Origin: an uncultured Methanoregula sp.
GTDB taxonomy: Archaea; Halobacteriota; Methanomicrobia; Methanomicrobiales; Methanospirillaceae
Length of the DNA: 64,000 bases
NCBI RefSeq assembly: GCF_963667735.1
Contig: NZ_OY763919.1
Location: 2,171,539 to 2,235,538 of the forward strand
Direction: 5' to 3'
Part shown: positions 1 through 8,567 of the stretch, piece by piece
Position numbering within the stretch: position 1 is the stretch's first letter
Layout: each line of letters starts with the position of its first letter
Program-made: the position numbers and the translations under genes
Notes under the pieces: model-generated
The model's database searches: none
Seen by the model: the letters and a program-made list of their open reading frames with translations, nothing else
Told to the model about the DNA's origin: nothing

Positions 1-2
1 TT

Positions 3-584
3 CATCATGGTCTCTTCAAGGGCCTTCTTCCCCTTCCGGGTTTCCGGCTCCAGTACCATGCCAATCTCTTCTATCGTATCCGGAAGGACACGATACCGGA
101 AGAATGCTCTCGCATATCCGCGTACCCAGAGTTCGAAACAGAGCCCCTGCTGCGGCCTCATTGCCCGGAACGCAGCAATCTCGTTCCGGCATCTCTGCAG
201 GATCATCCTCTCGTTGAACCAGGATGCATTGACGCGCCGGACGCAGATGAAACTGGTAATTCCATCCTTTATTGCCATGAGATCGTAAGGAAGCGGATCT
301 CCGGACATAACATCCGCAACAGAGAATCCCCATATCGCTGCACGTCTCTTTGCCTCCCGGATCGCTGCGAGCGGCTTCTTTCTCCGGGCAGGAACCGGAT
401 CCTGCGATGCAGCCAGGGGTTTTCCAGCCGGTTCCGTGGTTGTTGTTTGTTCTTTTCGCGTTGAATCGGACCTGCAGCCATTGCATACCGCTGCGTGTCC
501 CAAACCGGAGACCGGCGATCCAGCGTTCCTGCATGAATCGTCGATCTTCCTGTTCATTTCGTTTTGTTCCAGTTCTTTGTGCAT
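3..584 (-). CDS. Unknown protein, C-terminus cut by the window edge
   Basis: An open frame runs from ATG at 584-582 to the left edge without a stop, about 194 residues. The first 65 or so residues are polar, of low complexity, and contain a CNGC pair (MHKELEQNEMNRKIDD start). After a basic stretch (RRKKPLAAIREAKRRAA) comes a folded region with PYDLMAIKDGITSFICVRR, NEIAAFR and LCFELWVRG. It is the only minus-strand frame here that reads like a globular protein, and the two shorter overlapping frames are Arg/Pro/Cys-rich shadows. GGCAGGAATT lies 7-8 bases before the ATG as a possible ribosome site. The D-x-x-x-I-K...R spacing recalls small PD-(D/E)XK-type nuclease folds, but this is only a guess. 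No function is assigned. It is divergent from vapBC. Confidence 0.6.
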   Translation of the reverse strand, partial: MHKELEQNEMNRKIDDSCRNAGSPVSGLGHAAVCNGCRSDSTRKEQTTTTEPAGKPLAASQDPVPARRKKPLAAIREAKRRAAIWGFSVADVMSGDPLPYDLMAIKDGITSFICVRRVNASWFNERMILQRCRNEIAAFRAMRPQQGLCFELWVRGYARAFFRYRVLPDTIEEIGMVLEPETRKGKKALEETMM

Positions 585-848
585 TTTTTTAATTCCTGCC
601 GCACGCCGGGCGGGTTCGGATGGAACGCGAGAGCGTACGCTATCCGCAGTTAATCGTGAGGATGAGCCTTTCGGTTCCACCCGGCCCGTTTCCTTTGGCC
701 GTGCGGCACACAGGTATTGGTATGGATATATCATATGCCTTTATTATAAAATTTAAAAATGGTAAAACCGGGGACTTTCTGCGGGTTTCATGAGAAACGG
801 GATGATATTCTCGTGATTCCGGAGGGAACAAAAAATGTACTGTTTTCA

Positions 849-865
849 TATACAAAAATTGTATA
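849..865. promoter_or_regulatory. vapBC operator/promoter palindrome
   Basis: The sequence TATACAAAAATTGTATA is a perfect inverted repeat (7-bp arms TATACAA/TTGTATA, 3-base spacer) ending 9 bases before the vapB ATG. The left arm starts 26 bases before the ATG, where an archaeal TATA box would sit for a leaderless transcript, and no Shine-Dalgarno sequence precedes the ATG. RHH antitoxins commonly bind such palindromes to repress their own operon. Operator function is inferred from position and symmetry. Confidence 0.6.
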
Positions 866-874
866 CAATATAGT

Positions 875-1099
875 ATGGCAACTTCCGTTTACAGTATCCG
901 GATCGATTCACGGATAAGAAAGATGATCGATGAGCTGCCGGGAAATGAATGCCAGTCTGAAATACGGGCTCTTATCGAGGATACCGTCAGGAAAAAATGC
1001 AAAGAACAATTGCTTACGCGTGCGCTTGCGAGGCTGGATACCAGAGTTTCAGGTATATCCGCTGCAGGGATTATTCGTGAGGCCCGCGATGTCCGATAA
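875..1099 (+). CDS. vapB: VapB-type antitoxin (ribbon-helix-helix)
   Basis: A 74-residue protein. The N-terminus (ATSVYSIRIDSRIRKMIDEL) has the alternating beta-strand then helix pattern of a ribbon-helix-helix DNA-binding domain (residues about 3-45). The rest is a basic C-terminal tail (KKCKEQLLTRALARLDTR) that would contact the toxin. The antitoxin would neutralise the VapC nuclease encoded next to it and repress the operon through the palindrome directly upstream. Its 3' end overlaps the toxin start by 11 bases, the usual coupling for such pairs. There is no ribosome site before the ATG, which suggests a leaderless message. The role is inferred from fold and context. Confidence 0.75.
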   Translation: MATSVYSIRIDSRIRKMIDELPGNECQSEIRALIEDTVRKKCKEQLLTRALARLDTRVSGISAAGIIREARDVR

Positions 1100-1502
1100 G
1101 ACCGTACTGGATTCAAGCGTCATTGCCGCGATCTTTTTTCCGGAGGAGCTGACCGCGAGGACAGTCAAAAAAATCCAAGGGATGGACTGCATCACGGTAG
1201 ATCTTGCCGTCACGGACGCGGCGAACGTTGCCGCGAAACGGATCTTATCCGGGGCGGACAGTCCGGATGATATGAAGATCATGCTCCATGATGCCATAAA
1301 GTTCATAGAAGTACTCTGCGAAACGATCCCTTCCCGGGACTTGGTTGAGCCGGCGCTCGACCTGGCCTGCGAACTCGATATCTCTCTCTACGATGCATTG
1401 TTCGTTGCTGCCGCGGTACAGCACAGGGCCCCGCTGTTCACTGCCGACAAAGCCCTTTCACTGGCGGCCGGGAAGGCCTGCAGGGTGAAGCTGCTGGAGT
1501 AG
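1089..1502 (+). CDS. vapC: VapC-type PIN-domain ribonuclease toxin
   Basis: A 137-residue protein starting at ATG 1089. An upstream in-frame extension back to 930 exists but would run inside the antitoxin gene, and GTGAGG (1077-1082) is the ribosome site for 1089. It is a single PIN domain: DSSVIAAIFFPEE near the N-terminus supplies the first acidic residue, SLYDALFVAAA a central Asp, and LFTADKAL the C-terminal Asp. These are the three positions that bind Mg2+ in PIN nucleases. VapC toxins cleave RNA, often tRNA, when the antitoxin is lost. The length fits the family (about 130-140 residues), and all key residues appear intact, so the pair is probably functional. Confidence 0.85.
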   Translation: MSDKTVLDSSVIAAIFFPEELTARTVKKIQGMDCITVDLAVTDAANVAAKRILSGADSPDDMKIMLHDAIKFIEVLCETIPSRDLVEPALDLACELDISLYDALFVAAAVQHRAPLFTADKALSLAAGKACRVKLLE

Positions 1503-2182
1503 AGTCCGCGAGAAGAATCTGAATCTTTCCGGAATCCGGCTTGAGAAAATTCCCCTCCGGACCGTTTACCCACTTTTAATCCTCACTTTTCGATGTAATG
1601 AATTGAAAAAAACTACTCACTCCGGTGGCCGGCCATCGGTTTTCCTGTTATGATGGGAGTGGAGGACCGGTCTTCCGGCCATGTTTATATGTGAACACAT
1701 CCGGCATCCGGACTATGTATTTTTCTGATGTAAAGAACCGGCGCAATCCGGCATATGGACAATCCTCTCCCGATCCCGTGTCCACATTTTTCCGGAAACG
1801 TGAGCGGAGCCCGATACGGGCTCCGTTTGAGGGGGGGAGAGATGAAGTCCTGCTCCGGACGGGATAGAACCTTATGATACATGCTGTGTTGCATAAAAGG
1901 TTGAAAAGGGGGGCCTAGATGTATCCGGTTATCTCTCCTTATACAAAAAAATCGCCGTAAACAAACGCCGGGTAAGCAGTATGTTAGCTCTAAAATCCAC
2001 TATGACTTAAATCGCTAACTAAACGAGGGTCTGCAACATTCACAGGTTCTTATTAGATCTTACCTTTGAGGTTTTCTACAGTGCAAATAGGTGGTTAATC
2101 TGGAGATTTTAAATCTGGCATTTCGATATATTTTTTAGATTATATTGATTAAATATAGATGGATTTTTGTGGAGGTTAATTT
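1503..2182. other. Non-coding stretch upstream of the glycan block
   Basis: No convincing gene lies in these 680 bases. Short frames at 1625-1867 (plus) and 1685-1894 (minus) have no family character. A strong hairpin sits at 1805-1825 (CGGAGCCCG arm, ATA-centred, CGGGCTCCG arm). From about 1900 the base composition turns AT-rich. The stretch 2120-2160 (TATATTTTTTAG, then ATTAAATATAG) is a plausible TATA region for the dehydrogenase gene at 2183. Confidence 0.5.
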
Positions 2183-3433
2183 TTGGCTTCAAAAAAAATG
2201 CTGAAGAAAACTGTCTGTGTCTTTGGACTTGGCTATGTCGGTCTTCCCCTTGCAGAGGATTTTTCCGAGCATATCCGTACTATTGGTTACAGGCGCGATC
2301 AGAAGAAAGTTGATGAACTGAATTCAAAACCCGGGAACAAGATTGAAGCAACGACCAACCCGGCCATGATCAAGGAAGCGGATTATGTTATCATTGCAGT
2401 TCCTACACCTGTAACAAAGGCAAAAGATCCTGATATGGAACCGGTTATTTCCGCATCAAAAGTTGTCGGGAGGAACCTGAAGAAACACGCAATAGTTGTT
2501 ATGGAGTCAACGGTTTATCCTGGGGTCACTGAAGATATCATGGTTCCCATCATTGAACGGGAGTCGGGTATGAAATGCGGAAAGGACTTCAAGATCGGAT
2601 ATTCTCCGGAACGAATCAATCCCGGCGATGAGGAGCACGTACTTCGTAATATCAATAAAATTGTATCTGGTATGGATATGGATACACTGAATGAACTATC
2701 CGAACTGTACAGTTTAATTACGAATGTCTACCGGGCTCCCACGATTAAAGTTGCAGAAGCAGCAAAAGTGGTCGAGAATGTTCAGCGGGATCTGAATATC
2801 GCACTCATGAACGAGCTCTCGATGCTCTTCTCCCGGCTTGATATCGATACAATTGAGGTCTTAAAGGCAGCCGGTACCAAGTGGAACTTTCACCACTACC
2901 GGCCGGGGATGGTCGGGGGCCACTGCATTCCTGTAGATCCGTATTACCTTGTCCAAAAAGCAAAGGAAGTCGGATATCATCCTCAAGTGATCCTTGCCGG
3001 CCGTGCGATCAATGACGGTATGCCGAAATGCGTTGCCGAAATGACGGTTAAGGCTCTCATTAAAGTTGGCAAACAGATCAAAGGATCCAATGTTCTTATC
3101 ATGGGCTTGACCTACAAGGAGGATGTTGCTGATATCCGTGAATCTCCCGTTGAGCATATGGTCGCGGAACTAAAAGAGTATGATGTGAATGTTTACGGTT
3201 ATGATCCGCTTCTTTCCGATTCGGTGATTAAGCAATTTGGTGCGAAGCCTGTTCCAAAATTGGACAAGAAGATGGATGCAGTTATTATTACCGTAGCGCA
3301 TTCGGCATTCAAAAAGATGAGTGTAACCGATATTCTCCGGTTCATGAAAGATAAGCCCGTTCTGATGGATGTGAGAGGAATGGTAGATCGGGATACCGCA
3401 GTGAAGAATGGGATATATTATTGGACCTTATAA
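2183..3433 (+). CDS. UDP-HexNAc 6-dehydrogenase (copy A, WbpA/TviB-like)
   Basis: A 416-residue NAD-dependent nucleotide-sugar dehydrogenase of the UDP-Glc/GDP-Man DH family, full length. Residues about 12-190 form the Rossmann domain (GLGYVGLPLA, then STVYPGVTE and YSPERINPGD). The middle helical domain contains AKVVENVQRDLNIA and the catalytic cysteine motif GGHCIPVDPYYL. The C-terminal UDP-binding domain begins at GLTYKEDVADIRESP. The reaction is a four-electron oxidation of the sugar C6 to a uronate. The SPERINPGD and HCIPVDP signatures fit the UDP-HexNAc group (WbpA, WbpO, TviB) more than UDP-glucose dehydrogenase. The start is TTG at 2183, chosen because GGAGGT (2170-2175) lies at correct spacing; the ATG six codons later would be too far. 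A 5'-truncated paralogue lies at 7507-8316. Confidence 0.85.
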   Translation: MASKKMLKKTVCVFGLGYVGLPLAEDFSEHIRTIGYRRDQKKVDELNSKPGNKIEATTNPAMIKEADYVIIAVPTPVTKAKDPDMEPVISASKVVGRNLKKHAIVVMESTVYPGVTEDIMVPIIERESGMKCGKDFKIGYSPERINPGDEEHVLRNINKIVSGMDMDTLNELSELYSLITNVYRAPTIKVAEAAKVVENVQRDLNIALMNELSMLFSRLDIDTIEVLKAAGTKWNFHHYRPGMVGGHCIPVDPYYLVQKAKEVGYHPQVILAGRAINDGMPKCVAEMTVKALIKVGKQIKGSNVLIMGLTYKEDVADIRESPVEHMVAELKEYDVNVYGYDPLLSDSVIKQFGAKPVPKLDKKMDAVIITVAHSAFKKMSVTDILRFMKDKPVLMDVRGMVDRDTAVKNGIYYWTL

Positions 3434-3537
3434 TGAAACCGGTAAAGAATGCAATAAATTTGGTTTTTTTCCAAATCCATTTATTAATAAATATATAATA
3501 TCTAAAACAAAAACGAAGATTTCTCTGGTGATGTATT

Positions 3538-4461
3538 TTGGATGTTGGCGTTATCGGTTGCGGAATGATGGGAAAGAACCATGTCCGCGTGTATTCTGAA
3601 CTCAAGCTTGTTGACCAGGTCTATGTATACGATCCCGATCCCAAATCCGTAAGCCACCTGAAATCCACATGCGAATCTGTTTCGGTGTGCCCAACTATCG
3701 AGGATCTGATCGAGAGGGTTGATGCAGCCAGTATCTGCGTACCAACTCCCTATCATTTCCGGGTTGCAAAACAACTTATCGAATCGCATGTTCCCTGCCT
3801 TATCGAAAAACCTATCTGCCAGACGGTAAAGGAAGCCGAAGATCTCATCAACCTGATCCCGGATGACCTGACCGTTGGCGTCGGGCATATCGAGCGGTTC
3901 AATGCAATCATCCCTGAACTGGCCCAGATCATCAAACACCCGCTCTATATCGAGATCAACCGGCATAACCCGGGCTCCTCGCGCATTGTCGGTACCTCTA
4001 TCATCGAAGATCTCATGATCCATGATATCGATCTTCTCTTCAATCTCTTTCCGATAAAAAAATGGGATCTTACCTGTTCGGGCAATGATGATGTTGCAAC
4101 CGCACTTTTTACCATCAATACATGCCCGGCAATCCTGACCGCAAGCCGGAAATCCTCGAAAAAAGTCCGCAGGATTTACATCGAGGAAGAACATTTCACG
4201 GTCGAGGGGGACTTCATGGCCCAGGAGCTGTATATCCACCGCAAGCCCGGCAGGTTCTCCATTGAAGGCGAGCGATATTCGCAGGAAACCACGATTGAGA
4301 AAGTGCAGGTCAACAAATCCGAACCCCTGAAAAAGGAGCTCAAGACCTTCCTCCGGGCAGTGAAGGATAAGACCCCATTCACGGTCACGCCCCGGCAGGC
4401 ACTTGACAACATGGTGATATGCGAAAAGATCCATGCGTGCCTGAAAACTGCCAGAACATAA
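3538..4461 (+). CDS. Gfo/Idh/MocA-family oxidoreductase (WbpB-like)
   Basis: A 307-residue NAD(P)-dependent oxidoreductase. The N-terminal Rossmann motif is VGVIGCGMMGKNHVRVY. The C3-type family signatures follow: CVPTPYHF, then CLIEKPICQTV, which holds the EKP lysine. GHIERFNAI and EDLMIHDIDLL supply the substrate-site Asp and His. TTG at 3538 is taken as the start because GGTGAT lies just upstream and the protein begins at the first beta-strand. In the WbpA-B-D-E pathway a Gfo/Idh enzyme oxidises C3 of UDP-GlcNAcA before transamination. The neighbouring dehydrogenase and DegT aminotransferase suggest that role, although the exact sugar cannot be read from sequence. Confidence 0.8.
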   Translation: MDVGVIGCGMMGKNHVRVYSELKLVDQVYVYDPDPKSVSHLKSTCESVSVCPTIEDLIERVDAASICVPTPYHFRVAKQLIESHVPCLIEKPICQTVKEAEDLINLIPDDLTVGVGHIERFNAIIPELAQIIKHPLYIEINRHNPGSSRIVGTSIIEDLMIHDIDLLFNLFPIKKWDLTCSGNDDVATALFTINTCPAILTASRKSSKKVRRIYIEEEHFTVEGDFMAQELYIHRKPGRFSIEGERYSQETTIEKVQVNKSEPLKKELKTFLRAVKDKTPFTVTPRQALDNMVICEKIHACLKTART

Positions 4462-4555
4462 GTGCCAGGTCGCACCTGGATTCTACAATTGCCTATAAAA
4501 AGTCTCACCGGAAGAATCTCACAAAATTGAAAAAAGTTCTTGGGACGGTCTTATT

Positions 4556-4828
4556 GTGAACTATGGGAAAAATATTATTGGTGTGGGAACACGGATGTAT
4601 GAACCCGTCAACGTGAGTGTTTTCTTACCTGAACGGGCAGAACCGATTGAATATAACGAAATAGACAGCGGGAAAAATTCACTAATCCGATCCGGATCAA
4701 TTCTCTCCTGCGATCTGCCTCCTATCGATGGGTTTTCAGCCGGTCAGAACATATTAATAAGAGAATCTGCCGTGATCGATGTGCATGCGGGTGTCCGAAC
4801 AATGACCCCGGGGATGGTGCGATCATGA
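4556..4828 (+). pseudogene. Truncated hexapeptide-repeat sugar N-acetyltransferase
   Basis: A 90-residue frame from GTG 4556. The opening MNYGKNIIGVGTRMYEPVNV and the later SLIRSGSILSCD and FSAGQNILIRE segments match the N-terminal part of left-handed beta-helix acyltransferases of the WbpD kind. In that family 'IRSGSILYCDV', 'STGHNV' and 'IREKT' are recurring features, usually within a protein of about 180-200 residues. Here the frame ends soon after the second coil (IDVHAGVRT) and lacks the rest of the helix and the catalytic histidine region. The missing part is not seen downstream, because the aminotransferase starts at 4825 with a 4-base overlap. It is probably non-functional, or a minimal remnant whose 3' end supports translation of the next gene. 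Confidence 0.6.
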
Positions 4829-5919
4829 TCAGGATACCTGTTGCCCAACCGGAAGCCGGAGACGAAGAGATCAATGCAGTAACCGGGGTTTTACGATCCG
4901 GGATGTTCGCTCAGGGACCGGTTGTCAAACAGTTCGAGAATGAGTTTGCGGCATTATGCAATACAAAACACGCAATTGCCGTGAACAATGGCACGGCAGC
5001 CCTCCATGCGGCCCTTGCTTCTGCCGGTATAGGCCCCGGCGATGAAGTGATTGTTCCCACATTCTCGTTCTTTGCCACCGCCAGCTGTGTTTCCATGTGC
5101 GGGGCAAGACCGGTCTTTGTCGATGTTGATGAGCGGATGTTCGGGATTGATCCGTCATGCGTGAACAATGTAATAACAAAAAAGACCAAAGCTGTAATCG
5201 GGGTTCATCTCTTCGGCCAGCCGTTTGATGTCCGGCCTGTAAAAGAGATCTGCGATGATCATAAAATCCCGCTCATCGAGGATGCAGCGCAGGCCCATGG
5301 GGCACTCTACCATAAAAAACCGATCGGCAGCCTGGGGCATGCCGGGTGTTTCTCATTCTACCCGACCAAGAATATGACCACCGGTGAAGGAGGCATCATC
5401 ACAACCGATGATGATCAATATGCCTCGGTGATCCGCCGGTTCATCAACCACGGGCAGAGCGAGAAGTATCTGCACACGATGATCGGGTACAATTACCGGA
5501 TGACCGATATCGGCGCGGCGATTGGCCGGGAACAGCTGAAGAAGCTCCCGCAATATAACGCACAGCGGATGGCAAATGCCACGTATCTCACATCGCACAT
5601 CCGCCAGCCCGGGCTTGTTGTTCCCTGGTGCATGCCCGATGCCGTGCATGTCTACCACCAGTACGTTCTACGGGTCCTTCCTTCGTTTCACCTGAAACGC
5701 TCGGAGCTTATCGATTTGCTGGCTGAAAAGGGAATCGGGTCTGCTGTCCACTACCCCATCCCTATTCACCAGCAGCCGGTGTACCGGAAAACCGGAGAAG
5801 ATGTATCCTGCCCGGTTGCTGAACGTCTTTCTGGAGAAGTGCTCTCGCTGCCGGTCCATCCCCATGTCACCGAACCGATGCTTGGGGAGATCTGCAATGC
5901 AATAAACGGGGTTCAATGA
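4825..5919 (+). CDS. DegT/DnrJ/EryC1-family sugar aminotransferase (WbpE-like)
   Basis: A 364-residue PLP-dependent nucleotide-sugar aminotransferase, full length. It shows ALHAALASAGIGPGDEVIVPTF near the N-terminus, PLIEDAAQAHGA (PLP-ring Asp) and FYPTKNMTTGEGG, whose lysine forms the PLP aldimine, and it ends in the usual C-terminal small domain (GSAVHYPIP). It would transfer an amino group from glutamate to a keto-sugar, here probably the 3-keto uronic acid made by the preceding oxidoreductase. ATG 4825 overlaps the previous frame by four bases, with GGGATGGTG before it. Compare the second DegT protein at 37728-38855, which is much more divergent and AT-rich. Confidence 0.85.
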   Translation: MIRIPVAQPEAGDEEINAVTGVLRSGMFAQGPVVKQFENEFAALCNTKHAIAVNNGTAALHAALASAGIGPGDEVIVPTFSFFATASCVSMCGARPVFVDVDERMFGIDPSCVNNVITKKTKAVIGVHLFGQPFDVRPVKEICDDHKIPLIEDAAQAHGALYHKKPIGSLGHAGCFSFYPTKNMTTGEGGIITTDDDQYASVIRRFINHGQSEKYLHTMIGYNYRMTDIGAAIGREQLKKLPQYNAQRMANATYLTSHIRQPGLVVPWCMPDAVHVYHQYVLRVLPSFHLKRSELIDLLAEKGIGSAVHYPIPIHQQPVYRKTGEDVSCPVAERLSGEVLSLPVHPHVTEPMLGEICNAINGVQ

Positions 5920-5997
5920 ATGGTTGCTGATATGCCTGTATATACGACGAGGAATGTATCTTTCAGAGAGATCTTTTTGGAATTAACGGGATAACTC

Positions 5998-7431
5998 ATG
6001 AAATCCACACTTTCGGAACTGATTAAACAACGCGGCCCGATCCGGAAGATCGGTGTCCTTGGCATGGGCTATGTGGGCATTCCCGCAGCTGCCCTCCTGG
6101 CAGATTCACCAAAATTTGAAAAAGTCTATGGTTTCCAGCGGGATTCAAAGAGTTCCGGATATAAGATCGCCATGCTGAACCGGGGCGAGAGCCCGCTGAA
6201 AGGAGAAGAGCCGGGTCTTGAGGACTTGCTGAAAAAAGTAACTCGTGAAAAAAAATTCGAGTGCACTTCCGACTTTTCAAAAATTGCAGAACTCGATGCA
6301 GTCACCCTCTCCATCCAGACCCCGTTCCTGAACAAGAACGATCTTCTCCCGGACTTCTCAGCCCTCTTTGATGGTGTGAAGAATGTCGGACACTATCTAC
6401 TGCCCGGCATGCTCGTTGTCCTGGAGTCGACCATCACGCCCGGCACTACGAGTGGCATTGCCCGGGAGATCCTGGAGCAGGAGTCCGGCCTGAAAGCAGG
6501 CATTGATTTTGCGCTTGCCCATGCACCGGAGCGGGTGATGGTTGGCCGGCTCCTCCGCAATATCCGGGAGCACGACCGGATCGTTGGCGGGATCGATGAG
6601 GTGAGTACGAGACGAGCAACCGAATTGTACTCTCCCCTCCTCACTATAGGCAAAGTTATCCCGATGAGCGCAACTGCAGCGGAAGTGACCAAGACCGCTG
6701 AGAACACGTTCCGGGATCTCCAGATCGCAGCCATCAACGAGCTTGCGCTCTACTGCGAAGCCATGGGAATCAATGTGTACGATGTCCGGACCGGTGTCGA
6801 CAGCCTCAAGGGGGAAGGGATCACCAGGGCCATGCTCTGGCCGGGGGCCGGTGTCGGGGGGCACTGCCTGACCAAGGACACGTTCCACCTGGAACGTGGA
6901 GTTCAGGTTCTTGGCAAAGGTACACTCGATTACCCGGCTGGTGAACCCTCGCTGTATGTCCTGGCACGGCATATCAATGACTTCATGCCCCGTCACATGC
7001 TCACTCTCACACGACAGGGCCTGGAGCGTGCCGGGAAATCCCTGGAGAGATCGAAGATCGCCCTGCTCGGCTGGGCGTTCCTGGGGAATTCGGACGATGC
7101 CCGGGATCCACCGTCCGAGTTGTACTACGATCTGGCAAAGAAAGCCGGAGCCGAAATCTCGGTTCACGATCCATGGGTTGAATCGTACCCGGGAATTATG
7201 ATTGAACGTAATATCTCTTCGGTGATGAGGAATGCAGATGCGGTTGTTGTATTCACAGGTCATAACGAGTACAGAAGCCTTAAACCGCTCGATGTTAAGA
7301 CCCTGTGCGGGAAGGATCACCCGGTCATCGTGGATGGCAGAAATGTTATCGACCCGGATGTATTTATCGGGGCAGGGTTTGTATACAAGGGAGTTGGAAG
7401 AGGGGATAAGAATAGGCATGAGGTCCGGTAA
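5998..7431 (+). CDS. Nucleotide-sugar dehydrogenase (copy B, 477 aa)
   Basis: A second UDP-Glc/GDP-Man dehydrogenase family member, only distantly related to copy A. The Rossmann motif is GVLGMGYVGIPAAALLAD at residues 18-35. It also has ESTITPGTTSG, APERVMVGRLLRNIREHDRIVGG (split here by domain boundary residues), TENTFRDLQIAAINELA and the catalytic cysteine motif VGGHCLTKDTFHLERG. The C-terminal domain has LLGWAFLGNSDDARDPPSE. The 'HCLTKD' variant is typical of an archaeal subgroup often annotated as UDP-ManNAc dehydrogenase, which would make UDP-ManNAcA after a WecB-type epimerase. A WecB homologue does follow at 9707. The substrate is inferred. A heavily decayed copy of this gene lies at 8568-9697. 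Confidence 0.8.
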   Translation: MKSTLSELIKQRGPIRKIGVLGMGYVGIPAAALLADSPKFEKVYGFQRDSKSSGYKIAMLNRGESPLKGEEPGLEDLLKKVTREKKFECTSDFSKIAELDAVTLSIQTPFLNKNDLLPDFSALFDGVKNVGHYLLPGMLVVLESTITPGTTSGIAREILEQESGLKAGIDFALAHAPERVMVGRLLRNIREHDRIVGGIDEVSTRRATELYSPLLTIGKVIPMSATAAEVTKTAENTFRDLQIAAINELALYCEAMGINVYDVRTGVDSLKGEGITRAMLWPGAGVGGHCLTKDTFHLERGVQVLGKGTLDYPAGEPSLYVLARHINDFMPRHMLTLTRQGLERAGKSLERSKIALLGWAFLGNSDDARDPPSELYYDLAKKAGAEISVHDPWVESYPGIMIERNISSVMRNADAVVVFTGHNEYRSLKPLDVKTLCGKDHPVIVDGRNVIDPDVFIGAGFVYKGVGRGDKNRHEVR

Positions 7432-7506
7432 GTGGGAAACGGGAGACTCGCAATCTCCTTGGTGATTTTATCCTAAAAAATTTGTTTTAATCTTCTATGC
7501 CTAACA

Positions 7507-8316
7507 AGTTTCTCTATTGAAGATTTAAAGAATATCTATACGATTGTCTCTGGCATGGACAAGGAAACTCTTCATGACCTGTCCGAACTCTACAGCCTTG
7601 TCACCAATGTTTATGAAGCCCCCACCATCAAGACCGCTGAAGCAGCAAAAGTGATAGAAAATATCCAGCGGGATCTCAATATCGCTCTCATGAACGAGCT
7701 CTCGATGATTTTTGCCCGGCTCGGGCTGGATACAGAAGAGGTTCTCAAGGCTGCTGCCACCAAGTGGAACTTCCATAAATACAAACCTGGTCTTGTTGGT
7801 GGCCACTGTATTCCTGTTGACCCCTATTATCTGGTCCAGAAAGCAAAGGAGGTCGGGTATCACCCCAAGGTCATCCTTGCCGACCGATCTATCAACGATG
7901 GTATGCCGAAATACGTTGCAGAGATGACGGTCAAGGGACTTAACAAAGTCGGAAAGACTATCAAAGGATCCAATGTCCTTATTATGGGACTCACTTACAA
8001 GGAAGATGTTGCAGATATCCGGGAATCCCCGGTCGAGAGCATGGTCGAAGAACTGAAAGAATATGATGTAAACATATATGGGTACGACCCGCTTCTTCCT
8101 GATTCCGTGATCAAGCATTTCGGTGCAATCCCGTTGTCAAAATTAACTATAAAAATTGATGCTGTGATTATTGCCGTGGCTCACAAGCAATTTAAGGAAA
8201 TGAATATTTTAGATATTTGCAGGTTTATGAACGATAAACCCGTACTTGTCGATGTACGGGGGATGATAAATCAGAATGCGGCGGAGATGGCGGGTGTATA
8301 TTATAAAAAACTTTAA
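7507..8316 (+). pseudogene. 5'-truncated copy of dehydrogenase A (A')
   Basis: This open frame (ATG 7555; homology reaches back to about 7507) encodes about 253 residues that match copy A from IVSGMD to its C-terminus at high identity. It includes AEAAKVIENIQRDLNIALMNE, the catalytic GGHCIPVDPYYL and GLTYKEDVADIRESP. The first 160 or so residues, holding the NAD-binding Rossmann domain, are absent. Bases before 7507 do not continue the homology. Without cofactor binding it cannot work alone. It could be a recent truncation, since no stops have accumulated. It sits directly before the decayed copy of dehydrogenase B, in the same A-then-B order as the intact genes. Confidence 0.8.
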
Positions 8317-8567
8317 TGAAATCTATTCCGTATAACTAACCAAGTTTTTGGATTATACTCAAATATTTCGGCTCCGTAGAAATCGAACATTCCTCAAATT
8401 GGAATAGTGACAAACAGATTTAAAGACTGGGTTTCCTCGCCATGTTATGCGAATCACGGGAACAAAGATTAAAATCAAAGTGATCCACTATAACCTATCA
8501 AGACTGAAATCGTCGTTATCATTCATTATTTTTTTAGGAACTCTACAGAACCGAAATTTGTAAATTT

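Noticed and set aside
930..1088. N-terminal extension of the VapC frame back to 930
   Set aside because: It would lie wholly inside the vapB coding region. The PIN domain begins at 1089, which has its own ribosome site.
3502..4434. 310-codon minus-strand frame opposite the Gfo/Idh oxidoreductase gene
   Set aside because: It is the antisense of a clearly recognised gene, with biased composition and no motif. The same applies to 6397-7419 opposite dehydrogenase B and 41615-42247 opposite the GT2 gene.
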